A stretch of 64,000 nt of DNA from Gnetum montanum (taxonomy: Eukaryota > Streptophyta > Gnetopsida > Gnetales > Gnetaceae). Positions 1-12,200 of this stretch are shown here, in pieces. The position numbers and the translations under genes were made by a program. Numbering within the stretch: position 1 is the first letter of the stretch; every line of letters starts with the position of its first letter. The stretch covers positions 236,292-300,291 of the forward strand of contig MNCI01020785.1 in the NCBI GenBank assembly GCA_015680685.1, written 5' to 3'. A model generated the notes under the pieces. The model saw only the letters and a program-made list of their open reading frames with translations. It was not told where the DNA came from and did no database searches.

Positions 1-739
1 CGTTAGTCACATTTCATTCGTGTAGCATAATAAAGTTAATTTATAATTGTGATAATTCTTAAATGAACTTGCAACTTATCATGTAGAAAAATTTCAAATT
101 CGAATATATATTATTCTAATAAAATTTATTAAAATATTTATTACTTCCAAAGTCTCTAAGAAATCTATTAGGTATGTGAACATGCTTGGAATGTAATTCA
201 AACACTTCATTTCCAAATATTGAAATAAATTAAAAAGATCATGGGCATTAAGGTTATATTTTCTTCAAATGTGCACATGGTATTCATTTTCAATTCTATT
301 TTCATTATAATGGTAACATGTCTGATCTTAATTTATAATGTTACTCTATTTGAGAGTTTTTATTCTAAACTAATGAGAATACATTTTTTCCTTGCTAATT
401 TGAACCTATAATCAATGAAGAACTACATCTATTAAATAGTACACCTTTGCAATGTTGCATCATCTAATACTATTTAAATAAAATTATTTTGTCATTTTAT
501 TGTGAGCCCAACATTTTTGTAGTTTCATGTGTCTAATAGTCTAAAAAATTTATTTGAAATTAAAATACAAATTTTGATTATCTACATTTCATTTTTGGAA
601 CCATAAAAATACCTATTAGTACCAATCTTTCTACTAAGTAGCTTACAATAACAATGTGGATAACTTATACATTGTAAGATTAGTTACATTATTATATGTA
701 TAAACAACAAACTAAAAAATAGCCTTTATCTTCAAAGGT
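1..739. other. AT-rich sequence, nothing recognised
   Basis: I see no ORF, RNA gene or terminal repeat here. Downstream parts of the minus-strand LINE relic could extend into this stretch, but I could not match any reading frame to a known domain. Confidence 0.5.
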
Positions 740-1190
740 AACAACTATGCTTCTAAGAGAATATTTCATACAAAATTTATCTTTTAACTTGGTATTCCTC
801 TAATAGATATTTCTCTATCTTTCTAAAACAAAAAGAACCTTCATTTCAACATTGAATCTCTAGTTAATACTCAAATCCCACTTGAGATTACTAGAGTATT
901 CTAAGCATAAATATTTGTAACCTATCTTCAAAAAATAATCAATCTTCTATTTTCCACAAATCATGATTTTAGTTTTGTCGACATTCATCTTCATTCTAGA
1001 GTATTAGTAGAATTTTATCTTGGACATTAAGATAACATTATCAACAAAAAGAAGAAGAATAATAGGACAATTATGTACTTGAATTAAGTAGTTAGGTGGC
1101 ACCTCTCACATCCATATTCTTAGTTTATCAATGAAAATTTCAAAAAGTACAAGGAGTAAGGACAATCTTGATTTACACCTATGTTGCTAT
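740..1190 (-). pseudogene. LINE reverse transcriptase relic
   Basis: Read on the minus strand, this stretch keeps the order and spacing of non-LTR reverse-transcriptase motifs. A GVRQGCPLS-like block, now GVNQDCPYS, lies near 1188-1128. A hydrophobic block around the catalytic YADD, now LLFVDNVILMS, lies near 1058-1018. MNVDKTKIMI, a typical LINE thumb-region motif, lies near 995-955. A YLG-like segment, now YLCLEYSSNLKWDLS, follows down to about 740. Stops and frame changes show it is dead. The YADD aspartates have decayed to a VDN. No endonuclease domain or poly-A tail could be seen. Subfamily (RTE or L1) is not settled; the DKTKIMI context looks RTE-like to me. Confidence 0.7.
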
Positions 1191-2804
1191 GAAAAATGAT
1201 AGTCTATTAGAAGTTGTGATCTTGAAGATACATGTAAACCTCTTAATAGACTTTTTGAATTATAGAGATAAAAGTTAAGGATTTTTTAATATTGTGTAGT
1301 CATTACCATTAGTTGTTTCAAATATTAGAATCTTAATATTTACAAAAATCCTCAAAAAATGAATGATTCTTTAGGAGTTTTCTAGCATCATTTATAAGGT
1401 GCTAATAAGTGATGAGTAGTCCCTATAACCAACCATACAAATCACAATAGTTGTGAGTGACCTAATCATAATATGTGAATGAACCTAGCATGACTTCTAG
1501 ATAGTCAATATGTGATTATTGATTATTTCCATTCCACTTGTATAAATTATAATTCAATACATATGGTTTAACCCAAAGTGAGATACATGATGTGGTATTC
1601 TTCAACACTAACCAAGAGTAAAAGGTAGAAATTAAGTATTAAATCTACTGAACAATGGAAAAAAAACCCTAAGCTCACTTATTGATGATAAGCATCAATT
1701 TTTCATTTGTCATACACATCCTGGGTTGGTGTAATCAACATTGGGATTATTAGGTAATATGCTACTAGGTGTACAAGTGATATTGCTATCAAGTTACTAA
1801 ATGATTATTCATTAATCTTGAAATTAGTCATACTTAATCTACTAAATTACTATTATGTAGTACAAATATAAAAATTAATCTAAGTGTAATGAGAAGTAAA
1901 TTACATAGGAAAGTAAATTCTATTCTAATTTAGAATGCGCAATTGATAAAAATGATTTTGATCTTATTGTTGTCATAGAATTATGTCTAGGTACAATGCC
2001 ACTTGAATAATACTATGTATGATCACTTCAAATCTACAAATGTGAACACTTACTAACTATTACTCAAATCATGAAATAAAATTACAAGAGTCTAGCTAAA
2101 ATTCCACCTAAAGGTATATTCAATATGGTAGTATTGGTGTAGGATGACAAAACCCAACTCTAGGAATAGTCTACATAACTCATTTTAGGTGGTTGTTGGT
2201 CTCTTGTTCAACCAAGGTACGAATACGTCCAAATAGCTTCTAATGGTTTAAATGAGCTAATTGTGGCTAAATTTATATTAATGGTAAAATACTAAAAGAA
2301 AGTGTTGTCTTGTATATAAATATTGGTTATCTCTTTTAGCTTTCCCTTAATGTAATGATGAAAATTAATAAATTTCTACTCATTTAACTTAAAAATCTAA
2401 TAGCTAAGATAGTGAATGAAAAATTTTTATAGAATGTGTCATTCTTTCATTTTGAGCTATATGTTAGCAAACTTTCCAAGTCTAAATTTCACAAAATTTT
2501 TGCTAAATAGAGTAGGAATCTAAAATATAAAAATTATTCATGAAGCTAAAAACTACAAAAAAATATGACATGAATTCTATGTCAAATTGATTCAAAACTA
2601 ATACTAATAGAAGCTATCTCCTTCAATCAAAGTAACAAGAATAAGTTGAACGTTAGTTTCTAGAGAAAGTAACTTATTCTAAAACCTATCATTCACTTAA
2701 AATTATCTATGCATAATTTAGGCTAAATGAGTAAAGAAATCTATGTTTTTCTAATGCAGATTAAGAGAAAAACTAAAAGAAATAAGTAGAACCTATTTAG
2801 AATG
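1191..2804. other. AT-rich sequence, nothing recognised
   Basis: There is no ORF longer than a few dozen codons that resembles a protein family. It should contain either the 5' part of the LINE relic or the 3' end and second LTR of element A, but I could not identify either. Confidence 0.45.
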
Positions 2805-3798
2805 CCCTTAAGCAAAACAATCTTTACAAGCTTTTTCCAAAAGTGTCTTCTTTTCTTTATGCTCCTTTCTCTCTTCCATTTTTTTACAAACTTGATCAAG
2901 GCTTCATATAGTAGATTCTAGAAATTACAACAGTTATAAGATCATGGTTAAATTAATCTCACATTATCCTCATAGAGCTATAAACCATTCGATAGTTGCT
3001 CAATCTCTTGATAAGATTCCTTAATTTTCTGGATTTGAAGGCCTTGTATTAATAACTGTACAACTATTCTCCCATAATTGAGTAAAACTTTCATGTCTTG
3101 ATTCAATGTACTTAGATCATATTGTCTATCTTCTTGATAATTTTTCTACTCCTACTGTAGTGGTGCCCAATTTAGTTAAAGAGTGTGTTAGCTCATTTAG
3201 TGTAGATCTTCTAGTTAAAAAAATCTATTCTAGCTCTAACCTCTTTCAATTAACCTCTATCATCATTCCTACAACTAACATCATATGATCTAGAAAATTC
3301 ATTTTGAATGATTGTAGTGCTTCCCTTTTTTCAGTAGCTCTCTTAGCTAACTCTTGAGCTCTTTATTCCATCTCAACAAAAATAGCTTAATTTTTCTTTA
3401 CCTCTCTAATTATAGCTTAAATCTTCTAAATCCAGTCTTTATTGTAGCTAAGTTTAGTAATCAACACTTGAAAACTAGACTACAACAAATAAAAGAAATG
3501 TACAGCTTTACCCTTCTTGGCTTATTCTAACTCAAAGCTTACCACAACTAGTTTTTCCTCTAATTACACATTAGCTTACTCTTTATTTCTAGTAGAAATT
3601 CTTTAATAGTAATCCTAGACTTGAGCTACTCATTTTCATCTTTGGAGCTCTTCAAATCTTCTCTCAATTTGGATATTTCTCACTCATTTTGCATTAAATA
3701 TTCTTTAGCTTGGTTATTTGACTGTCTTTAATTAAAACAACTATAGTATTCTGACATGTCCTAATGTAACATTACTAGCTTCTGACCTCTAGTTTGAG
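2805..3798 (-). pseudogene. Coiled-coil ORF of element A
   Basis: One minus-strand frame can be followed for roughly 300 codons from about 3700 to 2805 with few frame changes. It is rich in Glu, Lys, Leu and Gln and has heptad-like runs such as KLREDLKSSKDENE near 3690-3640 and AKRATEKREALQSF near 3340. It ends with a highly charged stretch (KKMEERKEHKEKK near 2850). It carries many TAA and TAG codons, nearly all where Gln (CAA or CAG) would fit the coil. The upstream half is shared with element B (near 50760-51060). I do not recognise a family; comparable coiled-coil third ORFs exist in some plant retroelements, and calling it env-like would be a guess. Confidence 0.5.
3794..3798. repeat. 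Left target-site duplication (TTGAG) of the Copia-like element
   Basis: TTGAG lies immediately before the LTR and is repeated at 10305-10309. Element B near 51050-51062 reads TTTGAGGATCATC without an insertion, which gives the empty site. Confidence 0.9.
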
Positions 3799-4896
3799 TG
3801 TGGATCATTGAACTTAGAAAGGGGGGAGGATGAATAAGTTTCCCAAATTAAAACTTAAAAAAACAAAGCACACACACCAAATTTTTCGTGGTTCCCCAAC
3901 TTGGGTATTCCACACTTAGAGGATATATTGCAAGCACAGCTCTGGACCTTATTACTCTAAAAATGTGATTGAAGGATCCACACACTATATAGTCTTAAAG
4001 CCTTGCTTTAGAGTGTTGTACCATAGCACTAATCACTCAACTCTACAAGGTCCTATCAGGCTTGGAAATGTGCTTTCAAGGCTTTCATAACCTTTACAAT
4101 CTTGAGCTCCATACTGGAGTGGTGCACTACGGCATCAATAAATTTATCCCACAAGATCCCAACAAGCTCAAGCATATCAATCTCATAGGGTAACAAGATA
4201 ACAAGAATTACAAGGAATAATTGCAACTTAGTTTGTTGATCCTTGTACATTTAGGTACAACACATTTTACAATGCCAAAATGATAATATAATGAGAAGCA
4301 ATAGAGAATTCAATGTTTACAAATGATTGTACAATGATTACACAACAAGCTTACTCATTTTCCAATGCACATCAAGTCTTCTTATAACTATCATGTTTCT
4401 AAATCCATCTTGAAGCTTGTGGAATGGCTAACCAACAATCATGGAAGATGTCTTACTCATGTTTGAGATGTTTCTCTGAAACTACCTTCCATTCTGGAAA
4501 GACATCTTTGTTTAGTAAAAGACATCTCTCTAAAATCTCCATTCTTGAAAGACATCTTTGTCTAATGGAAGATGTCTTTTTGAACTTGGTTTGCATTCTA
4601 TAAAGACCTCTTTCGGTGATGAAGATGTCTTTACCTAAAGAAAGATGTTTGTTATTTCTCAAAGATGTCTTTGCCTATGAAGCCTTCAAATCTACCAAGG
4701 CCTCTTCTATTTTTTGAAGACATATTTGTTCACTTTCTTCATCCTTTCAATTCATTGTTCCTTGTCCAAAAATTTTCACAATCCAAGTCTCAATCCAAGC
4801 TCTTAACCTACAAGCACAATAACCACACATACATACATACAAACTTGTCTTCCACTTTTCTTAATGTTTTGACATACCAAAACCAAAAGGTCCAAA
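3799..4896 (-). repeat. 3' LTR of the Copia-like element
   Basis: This is a direct copy of 9214-10304, starting TGTGGATCATTG and ending GGTCCAAA on the plus strand; the terminal ACA of the other copy has mutated here. Positions 4450-4680 carry several AAAGACATCTTT / AAGATGTCTTT palindromic motifs. Confidence 0.85.
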
Positions 4897-4915
4897 ATCT
4901 CCTCCTTTTTGGTAA
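4897..4915 (-). promoter_or_regulatory. Polypurine tract of the Copia-like element
   Basis: On the minus strand the sequence just before the 3' LTR reads CCAAAAAGGAGGAGATT, a typical plus-strand primer tract directly abutting the LTR. Confidence 0.7.
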
Positions 4916-5018
4916 TGTCTAAAACTTAATAAAATGAGTTAGCCTTGTCCTAATTATAACACACAATACTTCTTCCCCCTTTTGAACATAACCAAAAAGG
5001 ACAAAGCATATAAAGCAA

Positions 5019-5041
5019 ATATATATATATATATATATATT
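5019..5041. repeat. (AT)n microsatellite
   Basis: About eleven AT dinucleotides in a row lie in the non-coding 3' part of the Copia-like element. Confidence 0.95.
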
Positions 5042-5269
5042 CATTATAAAAAATACACTAAGAAAAGCATAAATACATATAAACTCCTATGGTAGCCAAG
5101 GATTAGGATAGGCATTAGGGGGTAATAAAACATGAGTTGATTTATAATCATAATAAAAATCAATAGACCACATAGAGATAATCAGGAAAACATATCATTT
5201 GTTCATAAGCATCTACAAACTATTTTATATCAAACCGTTAGAGCATAACTATCCACAGATCAATAACAT

Positions 5270-7005
5270 ATGTGCAAAGTCCCAAAATCACATATGTCAA
5301 AGCTAAAAAAATGTCTCATCCTTTTTCGTCATCAAAAGGAGAGAACAAGAAACCTCCCAAGGTCTCAATCACTAACCTTGGTAGCATCCTTAGACTTAGA
5401 ATTCATCACTACTGGAATATGGACAATATGTCTCCTCCTCATCGTCATCACTTCTAGTGCTAGGATTACTAGATTTTTGAGTGTCCTCATCTAGGGACTC
5501 AACCTGCTACATTAGAGCTTGCCTAGGACAAAGCCTCACTTGAAACTAAGATGAAGTTGGTGGAGCTAACTGGTGACTACTGAATTGGGATCCATTGGGA
5601 CATGGTCCTAAAGATACTCTCTATAGCTTGTTAGTCAAAAGAGCTAGGAGCATTAGCAAGGGATGGAATAGTATGAGTCAGCAGGACTAGATTATGGTCC
5701 TCTGGTTGCTACATGGAAGCATGATGCTCCCACTGAAAACTAGCTAGGGATGCCTCTGGCTCAAAATATGACTCAATCCTAAAGTTATATGTGCATGAGG
5801 AACCTACTGCTAAAGAATGTCATGGAGGAATAAGAGCATATTCCTCGTTGTCAAAGATAGGAGGAGTAGTGACCTCCTTAAATACCTTCCCATTGAAGGA
5901 AGTAGGAATCTTGACTTCATATAAACTCTTACGCAAGTAAGAGAGGTTCCTTCCAAGCTTTCCAATGGCATAGGAAATGGGCCAAAATAGCTTTTTTAGA
6001 GAATAACAAATCTAAACATTGAAGGATATTTATCATCTCAATTGTAGAGAGGCTTCCTTTTTGTGTTTTGAAGGTCTAGTGCTAGGTCCTACATCTACTA
6101 CATGAGATGAACTCCTCTTCTCAACACCCTTGCTGAGACTCCACATGCCTTTAAGAAAAGAAAACTCTATAATAGGTACATCCCTCTAGCAAATCAATAA
6201 GCTGATGAGGTAGGGGTGCCCAAGGATTTTCTCCTTAGCAAAGAGACTCAAAATGTCTCGACAAAGAGTGTGCCCTAAATTTAGTGGTAACCCTATAAGC
6301 AAAAAATATAGTATAAAACTTTGGGATGAAAATAGATAACTGTAACTACCTCCTTTCATCATGATGTTATACAAAACAATAAGTGATAAGGTGGAGGCAT
6401 CAGAAGTCATCTTTCTCCACTCAATATGATCCCTATCAAATGACATATCTCTCCCAGATAAAACATCATAAAATTCATCATGAGCTATGAGCATTATACC
6501 ATTGGTGTAGATATCATGCATAATATCAATGGTAATTCAAAATACATTAGAACTATAAATACCCAAAAGTGCATTTATAATTTGGTGAGATACTTCAAAA
6601 ATGATTCCACCAATAGTGGATGTGAATGTCCCAACAACAACATCAAAAATTACAATATTACAATAGAATTCTCTAATAAGCACTTTAGGGGAGAGAAAAT
6701 TCATAGAAATGAATGTTGCCCATTTCAAAAGCTTAAAATAATCTAACAAAGCTTGTTATCTATGGAGTAGAAAATTAAGAGAATTCTCAAAAAAATATTA
6801 GTGGTTCTTGTAGCTTCAAACCTGTGTTGGGTGCCTATACTTCAAAACTGGGGCATTTATGAAGGTGACACACTACTAGAACTTCCTCTTGCACATTTTT
6901 TGGATGAATTTCTAGATGTACCAATCTTATTATGGGCCATTTTTGCCAAAATCACTACAAATGGTGGAGCCCTAGTCATCTCTATGGGGTCTTTGTGAAG
7001 GAATA
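5270..7005 (-). pseudogene. Second ORF of the Copia-like element, plant-transposon-protein-like
   Basis: On the minus strand a broken frame starts near 6990 (MTRAPPFVVILAKMAHNKIG) and runs to about 5270. The clearest stretch, 6521-6186, contains SLIVLYNIMMKGGSYSYL and then FILYFLLIGLPLNLGHTLCR. This pattern (a paired-aromatic/His region with KGG, then a hydrophobic run ending in G-x-x-x-NLG) resembles the uncharacterised plant-transposon-protein domain found next to gag in various plant retroelements. The C-terminal part is Ser- and acid-rich. Stops are frequent. The ORF takes the position where pol would be expected. The family call rests on remembered pattern only; no function can be stated. 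Confidence 0.4.
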
Positions 7006-7559
7006 TGCAAGAATAAGGATTTTATCTTTTATAGCCATGAGAAATGAGGGCTTTGAAAAAAAAAAGAAATCTCTTTTTTGTGTGTTAAAAATATAGTAGA
7101 CATATTTTATTTACAAAAGATGTCTTTCCCACAATCAATTGAAAAATCATAGAGATGTCTTTGGTGTTTCAAAGATTTCTTTGTAGAGATGTTTTTTACT
7201 TTTAGAAGATGTCTTTCGTCAAAAATTAGGATGAGGTTTTGGAAGGTTTCCATTGGTCAATAGTCTTTATGAAACCTTGAAAAAAACAAAAACTTATCTC
7301 TACCTATCATAATGTTGAAAGGTGGAGTTCAAAGACCTAGAGAATGTATTTCCTCTTTTGAGGAATCTCCTTTCAACCAAACTTTCCCAATGTTCGAGTC
7401 ATGACTTCCTCTTACAAATTTTTTGGTGAAAGTATCATAATGGCTTTGGTCCTATCATTTAATTCTTCATTCCTTTTTGACAACCTTCATCTTTTGATTT
7501 GATTTCCAATCCTCTCTATGATCTTGCATAAAACCCTTTCTCAGTGCACTTTGATAAAA

Positions 7560-9160
7560 CCAAGGAGTCTTATGATATGCCCTTGTACTCATATGATAAA
7601 ACTTTAGATTGCACTCTCATTGTTTATGCCCAATCTTATTACAATAATAACATCTAATTCTCCTATTGAAAAAATGACTAGAATGACCAAACCTTTGAGG
7701 AGGTTTTTGTTGGATAGGAGCTTCCCTTGATGTAGTATCCTTATTTCCTAGAGGTTCCTTTAGATGGATTGAAGGTTGTATAGGTTCCTCTTCTTAGTGG
7801 TAGCATCCAAGTTCACTTTTGTCTTGTGGACTTCTTCCTTGTCCAAGAACCATTCTAAGAGACTCTTTTCCTTTAGTCAGTCTTTCATTTACCAGCTTAA
7901 CATCTGCAAGTTTTTTTTTCATCTACTCACATGATTTAGTTAGTGCTTCATTCTCAACCTTGAGGTCTGAGGATTGTTGGTTAAGATTAGAAGTAGTCAA
8001 GTTTAATGAGAATATTTCCTAATCTTTATACTTGACTTGTTTATTTAACTTGGTTTAAAAATTTTAAAAATTTAAGAATTTTTTACGTAATAAATCAAAC
8101 CTCTCATAGTCATTATGTTCATGATTTAATGAATCACCATCAATAAGGGCCATGCAGATGAGATGACAATTTCGGGCATCTTCTCTACTTCTTCTTGACT
8201 CTTTTCCCCATCATTTCAACTTGTATAGAAGTTGTTTTTCTTAACTTCTTTAGTGGATTTATCCTTGAATTACATCCTAAAGCTACTAGGACATTTAGGG
8301 GGCCATATGGCCTCTTGCACGACACATACAACATTCTACAAAAGAGTAATCTAAATTAGAATTTAAAAAATTCTTACTTCTTTCTCTACCTTTGGACTGA
8401 TTGAATTGTTGCTAATGTGTTCCTTTGTTCCTTCTAGCGATTAGTCATTGTAGCTTTCTAGTGAGAAAGGCAATCTCATCTTCATTTCCCTCATCATTCT
8501 CATTTAGCTCCTTCTCCTTTGAGGTAGTCTTCAAGGTAATAGATCTTTCTTGAATAGCTCCTTCACTTATGAGATTCATTTCATAGGTGATAAGGGCACT
8601 TTGAAGTTCCTTGAATTTCAAAGTTGAGAGATCTCTAATTTGCTCCATGGCTATGACCTTTGGTTTGAACTCCAATTGCAAAGTTCTAATTATTTCAATA
8701 ACTACATCAATCTCGAGTAGATTATTTCATTAACTCTAGAAAAATAATCCTTGATTATCTCACCTTCTCTCATTTTGAGTTTATCACATTCACTTTGTAA
8801 AATTAACAATTTTGATTGCTTCATAATAGAGGTTCCTTCATAAGTGGCTTCTAAAATTTGGCAAATTTTCTTGGCCATTTTACATCTTGCTACCCTATTA
8901 AATTTATATTTTTTCAATGCATAATATAACCAATTTTTTACTTTTGAATCAAACATGAACTTATCCATTTCTTCTTGAAACCATTTGTTTGAGGAATTGA
9001 TGATGCCAATGGTGCCATCAATAGGTGGAGCATAGCCTTCCAGAATTGACTACCATACTTCAAACTTCATAGATTCAAATAATCCTTGCATCCTTGATTT
9101 CTAGTTACCAAAGTCAAATCCATCGAACATGGGTGGCTTTATGTAGAATGTCCCCTCCAT
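7560..9160 (-). pseudogene. Copia-type Gag (UBN2 domain plus zinc knuckle)
   Basis: Gag is the structural protein that would build the virus-like particle. The start at 9160 lies about 40 bases past the primer site. The N-terminus has PPMFDGFDFGN followed by a stop where Copia Gags have Trp (N-W-K-SRM). The ORFs at 8968-8702 and 8681-8445 carry the UBN2 core: AKKICQILEATYEGTS, then LQSECDKLKMREGE, then KDLSTLKFKELQSALITYE-like helices. A CCHC-type knuckle (CYYCNKIGHK) lies near 7660-7610, its last Cys region disturbed by a stop. The order matches Copia Gag, and the protein is dead through in-frame stops and frame changes. Downstream comes the second ORF instead of protease and pol. Confidence 0.8.
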
Positions 9161-9199
9161 TGTTCACTCTTGATGATGATGAAAAAAAAAGAGTACCAA

Positions 9200-9211
9200 G
9201 CTCTGATACCA
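9200..9211 (-). promoter_or_regulatory. Primer-binding site, initiator tRNA-Met
   Basis: The minus strand reads TGGTATCAGAGC two bases after the 5' LTR. This is the standard plant LTR-element site complementary to the 3' end of initiator tRNA-Met. Confidence 0.95.
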
Positions 9212-9213
9212 TA

Positions 9214-10304
9214 TGTGGATCACTGAACTTAGAAAGGGGGGGATGAATAAGTTCCCCAAATTAAAACTTAAATAAACAAAGCACACACACAAAATTTAAC
9301 ATGGCTCCCCAACTTGTATATTCCACACTCAAAGGGTAGATCACAAGCACACCTTCAGACTTTGTTGCTCTAAAAATGTGATTGAATGATCCACACCCTA
9401 TATAGTCTTCAAGCCCTATTTCAAAGTGTTCTACCGTAGCACTAATCACTCAACCTCATAAGGTCCCATTAGACTTGGAAATGTGGTTTTAAGGCTTCCA
9501 CAACCTTTTCAATCTTTAGCTTTGCACTGGAGCGTTATACGACAACACCAACAACTTAATCCCATAGGATCCCAACAAGCTCAAGCACATCAACCTCACA
9601 GGGCAACAAGAGAAGAACAATTACAAGGAATAATTCTAACCCAGTTTGCTAATCCTTGTACATTTAGGTATAGCACACTTTACAATGCCAAAATGAGTAC
9701 AATGAGGAGCAACAAAGAATTCAATGATTACAAATGATTGTACAATGATTACACAACAAGCCTGCTAATTTTTCAATGCTTATCAAGTCTTCTTACAATT
9801 GCTGTGTTTCTAAATCCATCTTGAAGCTCATGCAAGGGCTAACTAGCTATTACTAATGATCATGAAAGAAATCTTACTCATGTTTGAGATGTCTCTCTGA
9901 GATTGCCTTTCATCTGGAAAGACATCTTTATTTAGTGAAAGACATCTTTCTAAAATCTCCATTCTTGGAAGACATATTTGTCTAATGGAAGATGTCTTTC
10001 TCAACTTGGTCTGCATTCTATAAATACATCTTTTTGTGAGGAATATGTCTTTGCCTAAAGAAAGACATTTGTTGTTTCTCAATGAAGTCTTTGCATGTGA
10101 AGCCTTCAAATCTAACAATTCATATTCTATTTCTTGAAGAAATCTTTGCTCACTTTCTTCATCCTTTGAATTCATTGTTCCTTGTCCAAAACCTTGCACA
10201 ATCCAAGTTCTTAACTTGTAAACACAATAACCACACATCCATACACACAAACTTGTCTTCCACTTTTCTTAATTTTTTGACATACCAAAACCAAAAGGTC
10301 CACA
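9214..10304 (-). repeat. 5' LTR of the Copia-like element
   Basis: It runs from TGTGGATCACTG to GGTCCACA on the plus strand, so both termini are the usual TG/CA. Positions 9893-10095 carry the AAAGACATCTTT-type palindromes seen in every copy of this LTR. Confidence 0.9.
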
Positions 10305-10309
10305 TTGAG
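10305..10309. repeat. Right target-site duplication (TTGAG)
   Basis: Matches 3794-3798 exactly. Element A resumes after it. Confidence 0.9.
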
Positions 10310-12200
10310 GATCATCTTTCTTATAAGGGAAGATAACACTTACTTTTTTTTCTAGCTTGGTATGGAGCTTCTAGCTAAGAATGATCTTTTCTTCTTTTTC
10401 TTTGACTTTGAAGGACTGAACTACTCCTTTCATTAAATAGCTTGAGGGGAATTTTAAAGTTGTTAAAGCTAATGATGAGCTTTCCTCTTCCTTCTATTAT
10501 TACTATTACTTTTGTTGTTTCCATAGTTCATGTTATTGTTGTTGCTACTTGAGAAGCTTTTGTTGCTATTTTTTCTTTCTATCTTTTATTCTTTAAATTC
10601 TTATTCTTTGGGCCCCCTTCACTATTCCATATTTAGCTCCATTTAATGCAAATCTTTCATCAAGCATGACTTCTTCTAGATCTTGCAACTTTCATGAGAA
10701 GTAATTCTCTTCCATTATAGCTAAATATTCACTAAGAAAATATCTTGTAGAGTATGATCTCTACTTTTCATCCACCAGTAGAGCTTAATGACCAGTTGGC
10801 CATAACCAGAGGTTGGTAGCTTCATAGATAAGCTTTCTTCAATGCTTCTAATGCTTCCACCTTGGCTTGATTTACCTTTTTATCTATATCTCTTTGGTAA
10901 ACCATGTCTATCTCATTTGGCTGATGAAATTTGTGTCTTAGTAGTTGAATATATCCTCTTTGGAGCTACAAGAATAACACATTATTCTTTATCTCTTAAC
11001 CATGCCTTTCAAATGTCTTGCATTACTAAATTTTTAAAAGTCAAAATCCAAGCGAAAAATTTCTTTATGTTTATAATTATATCTAAGAAAAATTTTCCAC
11101 ATATACCTTCCTACCTCCAAAGTTCTAAGATATGAAGCTACAAATCTTGGAAGCTTAAATTCTTTTTCTTCAAACCCTACTTTCAAAATCTAAGTATAAC
11201 AAACATGTAAAAAATAGCTTCATGACATTTTCTCCTTATTTCATTAAAAATTTTTGATCTATTTGTGGTAAGAAAACTCCTAATGTGAATTTAAACAAAT
11301 GAATATATATAAAATTCATCAAAAATTCTAAGGCTTAGGCATTAACATAGCTCTTCTAGTATATACCTAGGAAGAAGTCATAGTAGGGATCCTCAAGTGA
11401 AGCTCTATACTATGATGCATAACTAATATTGGGGTTTTTCTTCCAAATTCAAGAATGTCAACCAAGAAAAATCCATAAAAATGAACATAAATTCAACTAA
11501 GCCCCATGCTCATGGATCTATGCTAGGCTATTCTATAATACATTATTCATATACTATATAGGGAAGAATTATTTCTTATTTTCTAAAGCTATCCATGCCC
11601 AAAAATGATAATCAATAATATGATTAATTTTAAACCTCGAGCAAAAATTCAAACTTTAGATAAAAATTCTATGTAGGAACATGAGCTCTATATCTTTGGA
11701 AATACCATTTTGATATCCCTAGGTTTTTGAAAGATGTGCTAGTGAGAGCTTGAAAACCTTTCCTATTTTTAGATGAGTCCAAAATTTACGAATAAACACC
11801 TCCTCATTGTACTAGCAGGCTTCTACCTCTATTATATTAAGTTCTATGAGACCATAGATCTCAGACACCTTCCTGACACTAATGTCAATGAAGCATTTTT
11901 TATTCCCTCTTAAGCATATCTTATCTTTCTCATACATGGTTTCAACTATAAAGTGGTCTATAACATCTCTTATAATATTTTTCCTAGGTATAAAAATAAG
12001 CTTGTGGAGGCCTATCTTCTCATAGATTTATCATTAGTCTTCCATTATTTTTAAACTATTGAACTATATATTTTCTATTAAATCATGGTCCTCATATAAG
12101 CTAGATAAATCTTTCTATTCTACCTCCAAATCTAAACATCTAGTGTTAATCCATTGTTAGAGATGGTATATATTGAGCATGAAATGTTGGAGATAATATG
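10310..12200 (-). pseudogene. Transposon-like ORF of element A
   Basis: A broken minus-strand frame is conserved with element B (about 54130-51080). Its N-terminal part near 11960-11840 reads MYEKDKICLRGNKKCF then VRKVSEIYGL. It resembles the start of uncharacterised plant transposon proteins, where a 'V-R-G-K-W-V-x-F-S' segment precedes an 'I-N-x-F-Y-G-L' segment. Further on come an EHGA..LNLCSFLWIF hydrophobic stretch and an Asn-rich tail near 10560-10480. Stops are many. Its 3' end was separated from the coiled-coil ORF by the Copia-like insertion. Function unknown. Confidence 0.4.

Larger units (their letters stand above)
3799..10304 (-). mobile_element. Non-autonomous Copia-like LTR element, complete, minus strand
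   Basis: This 6.5-kb element has two direct LTRs of about 1.09 kb (9214-10304 is the 5' LTR, 3799-4896 the 3' LTR), a 5-bp target duplication, a primer site matching initiator tRNA-Met and a purine-rich tract before the 3' LTR. The 4.3-kb interior codes for a Copia-type Gag and then a second ORF of another kind. Protease, integrase, reverse transcriptase and RNase H are missing, and there is no room for them. It must have depended on a partner's enzymes. It inserted into element A. Two solo LTRs of the same family lie at 52606-53756 and 56397-57623. Confidence 0.85.
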
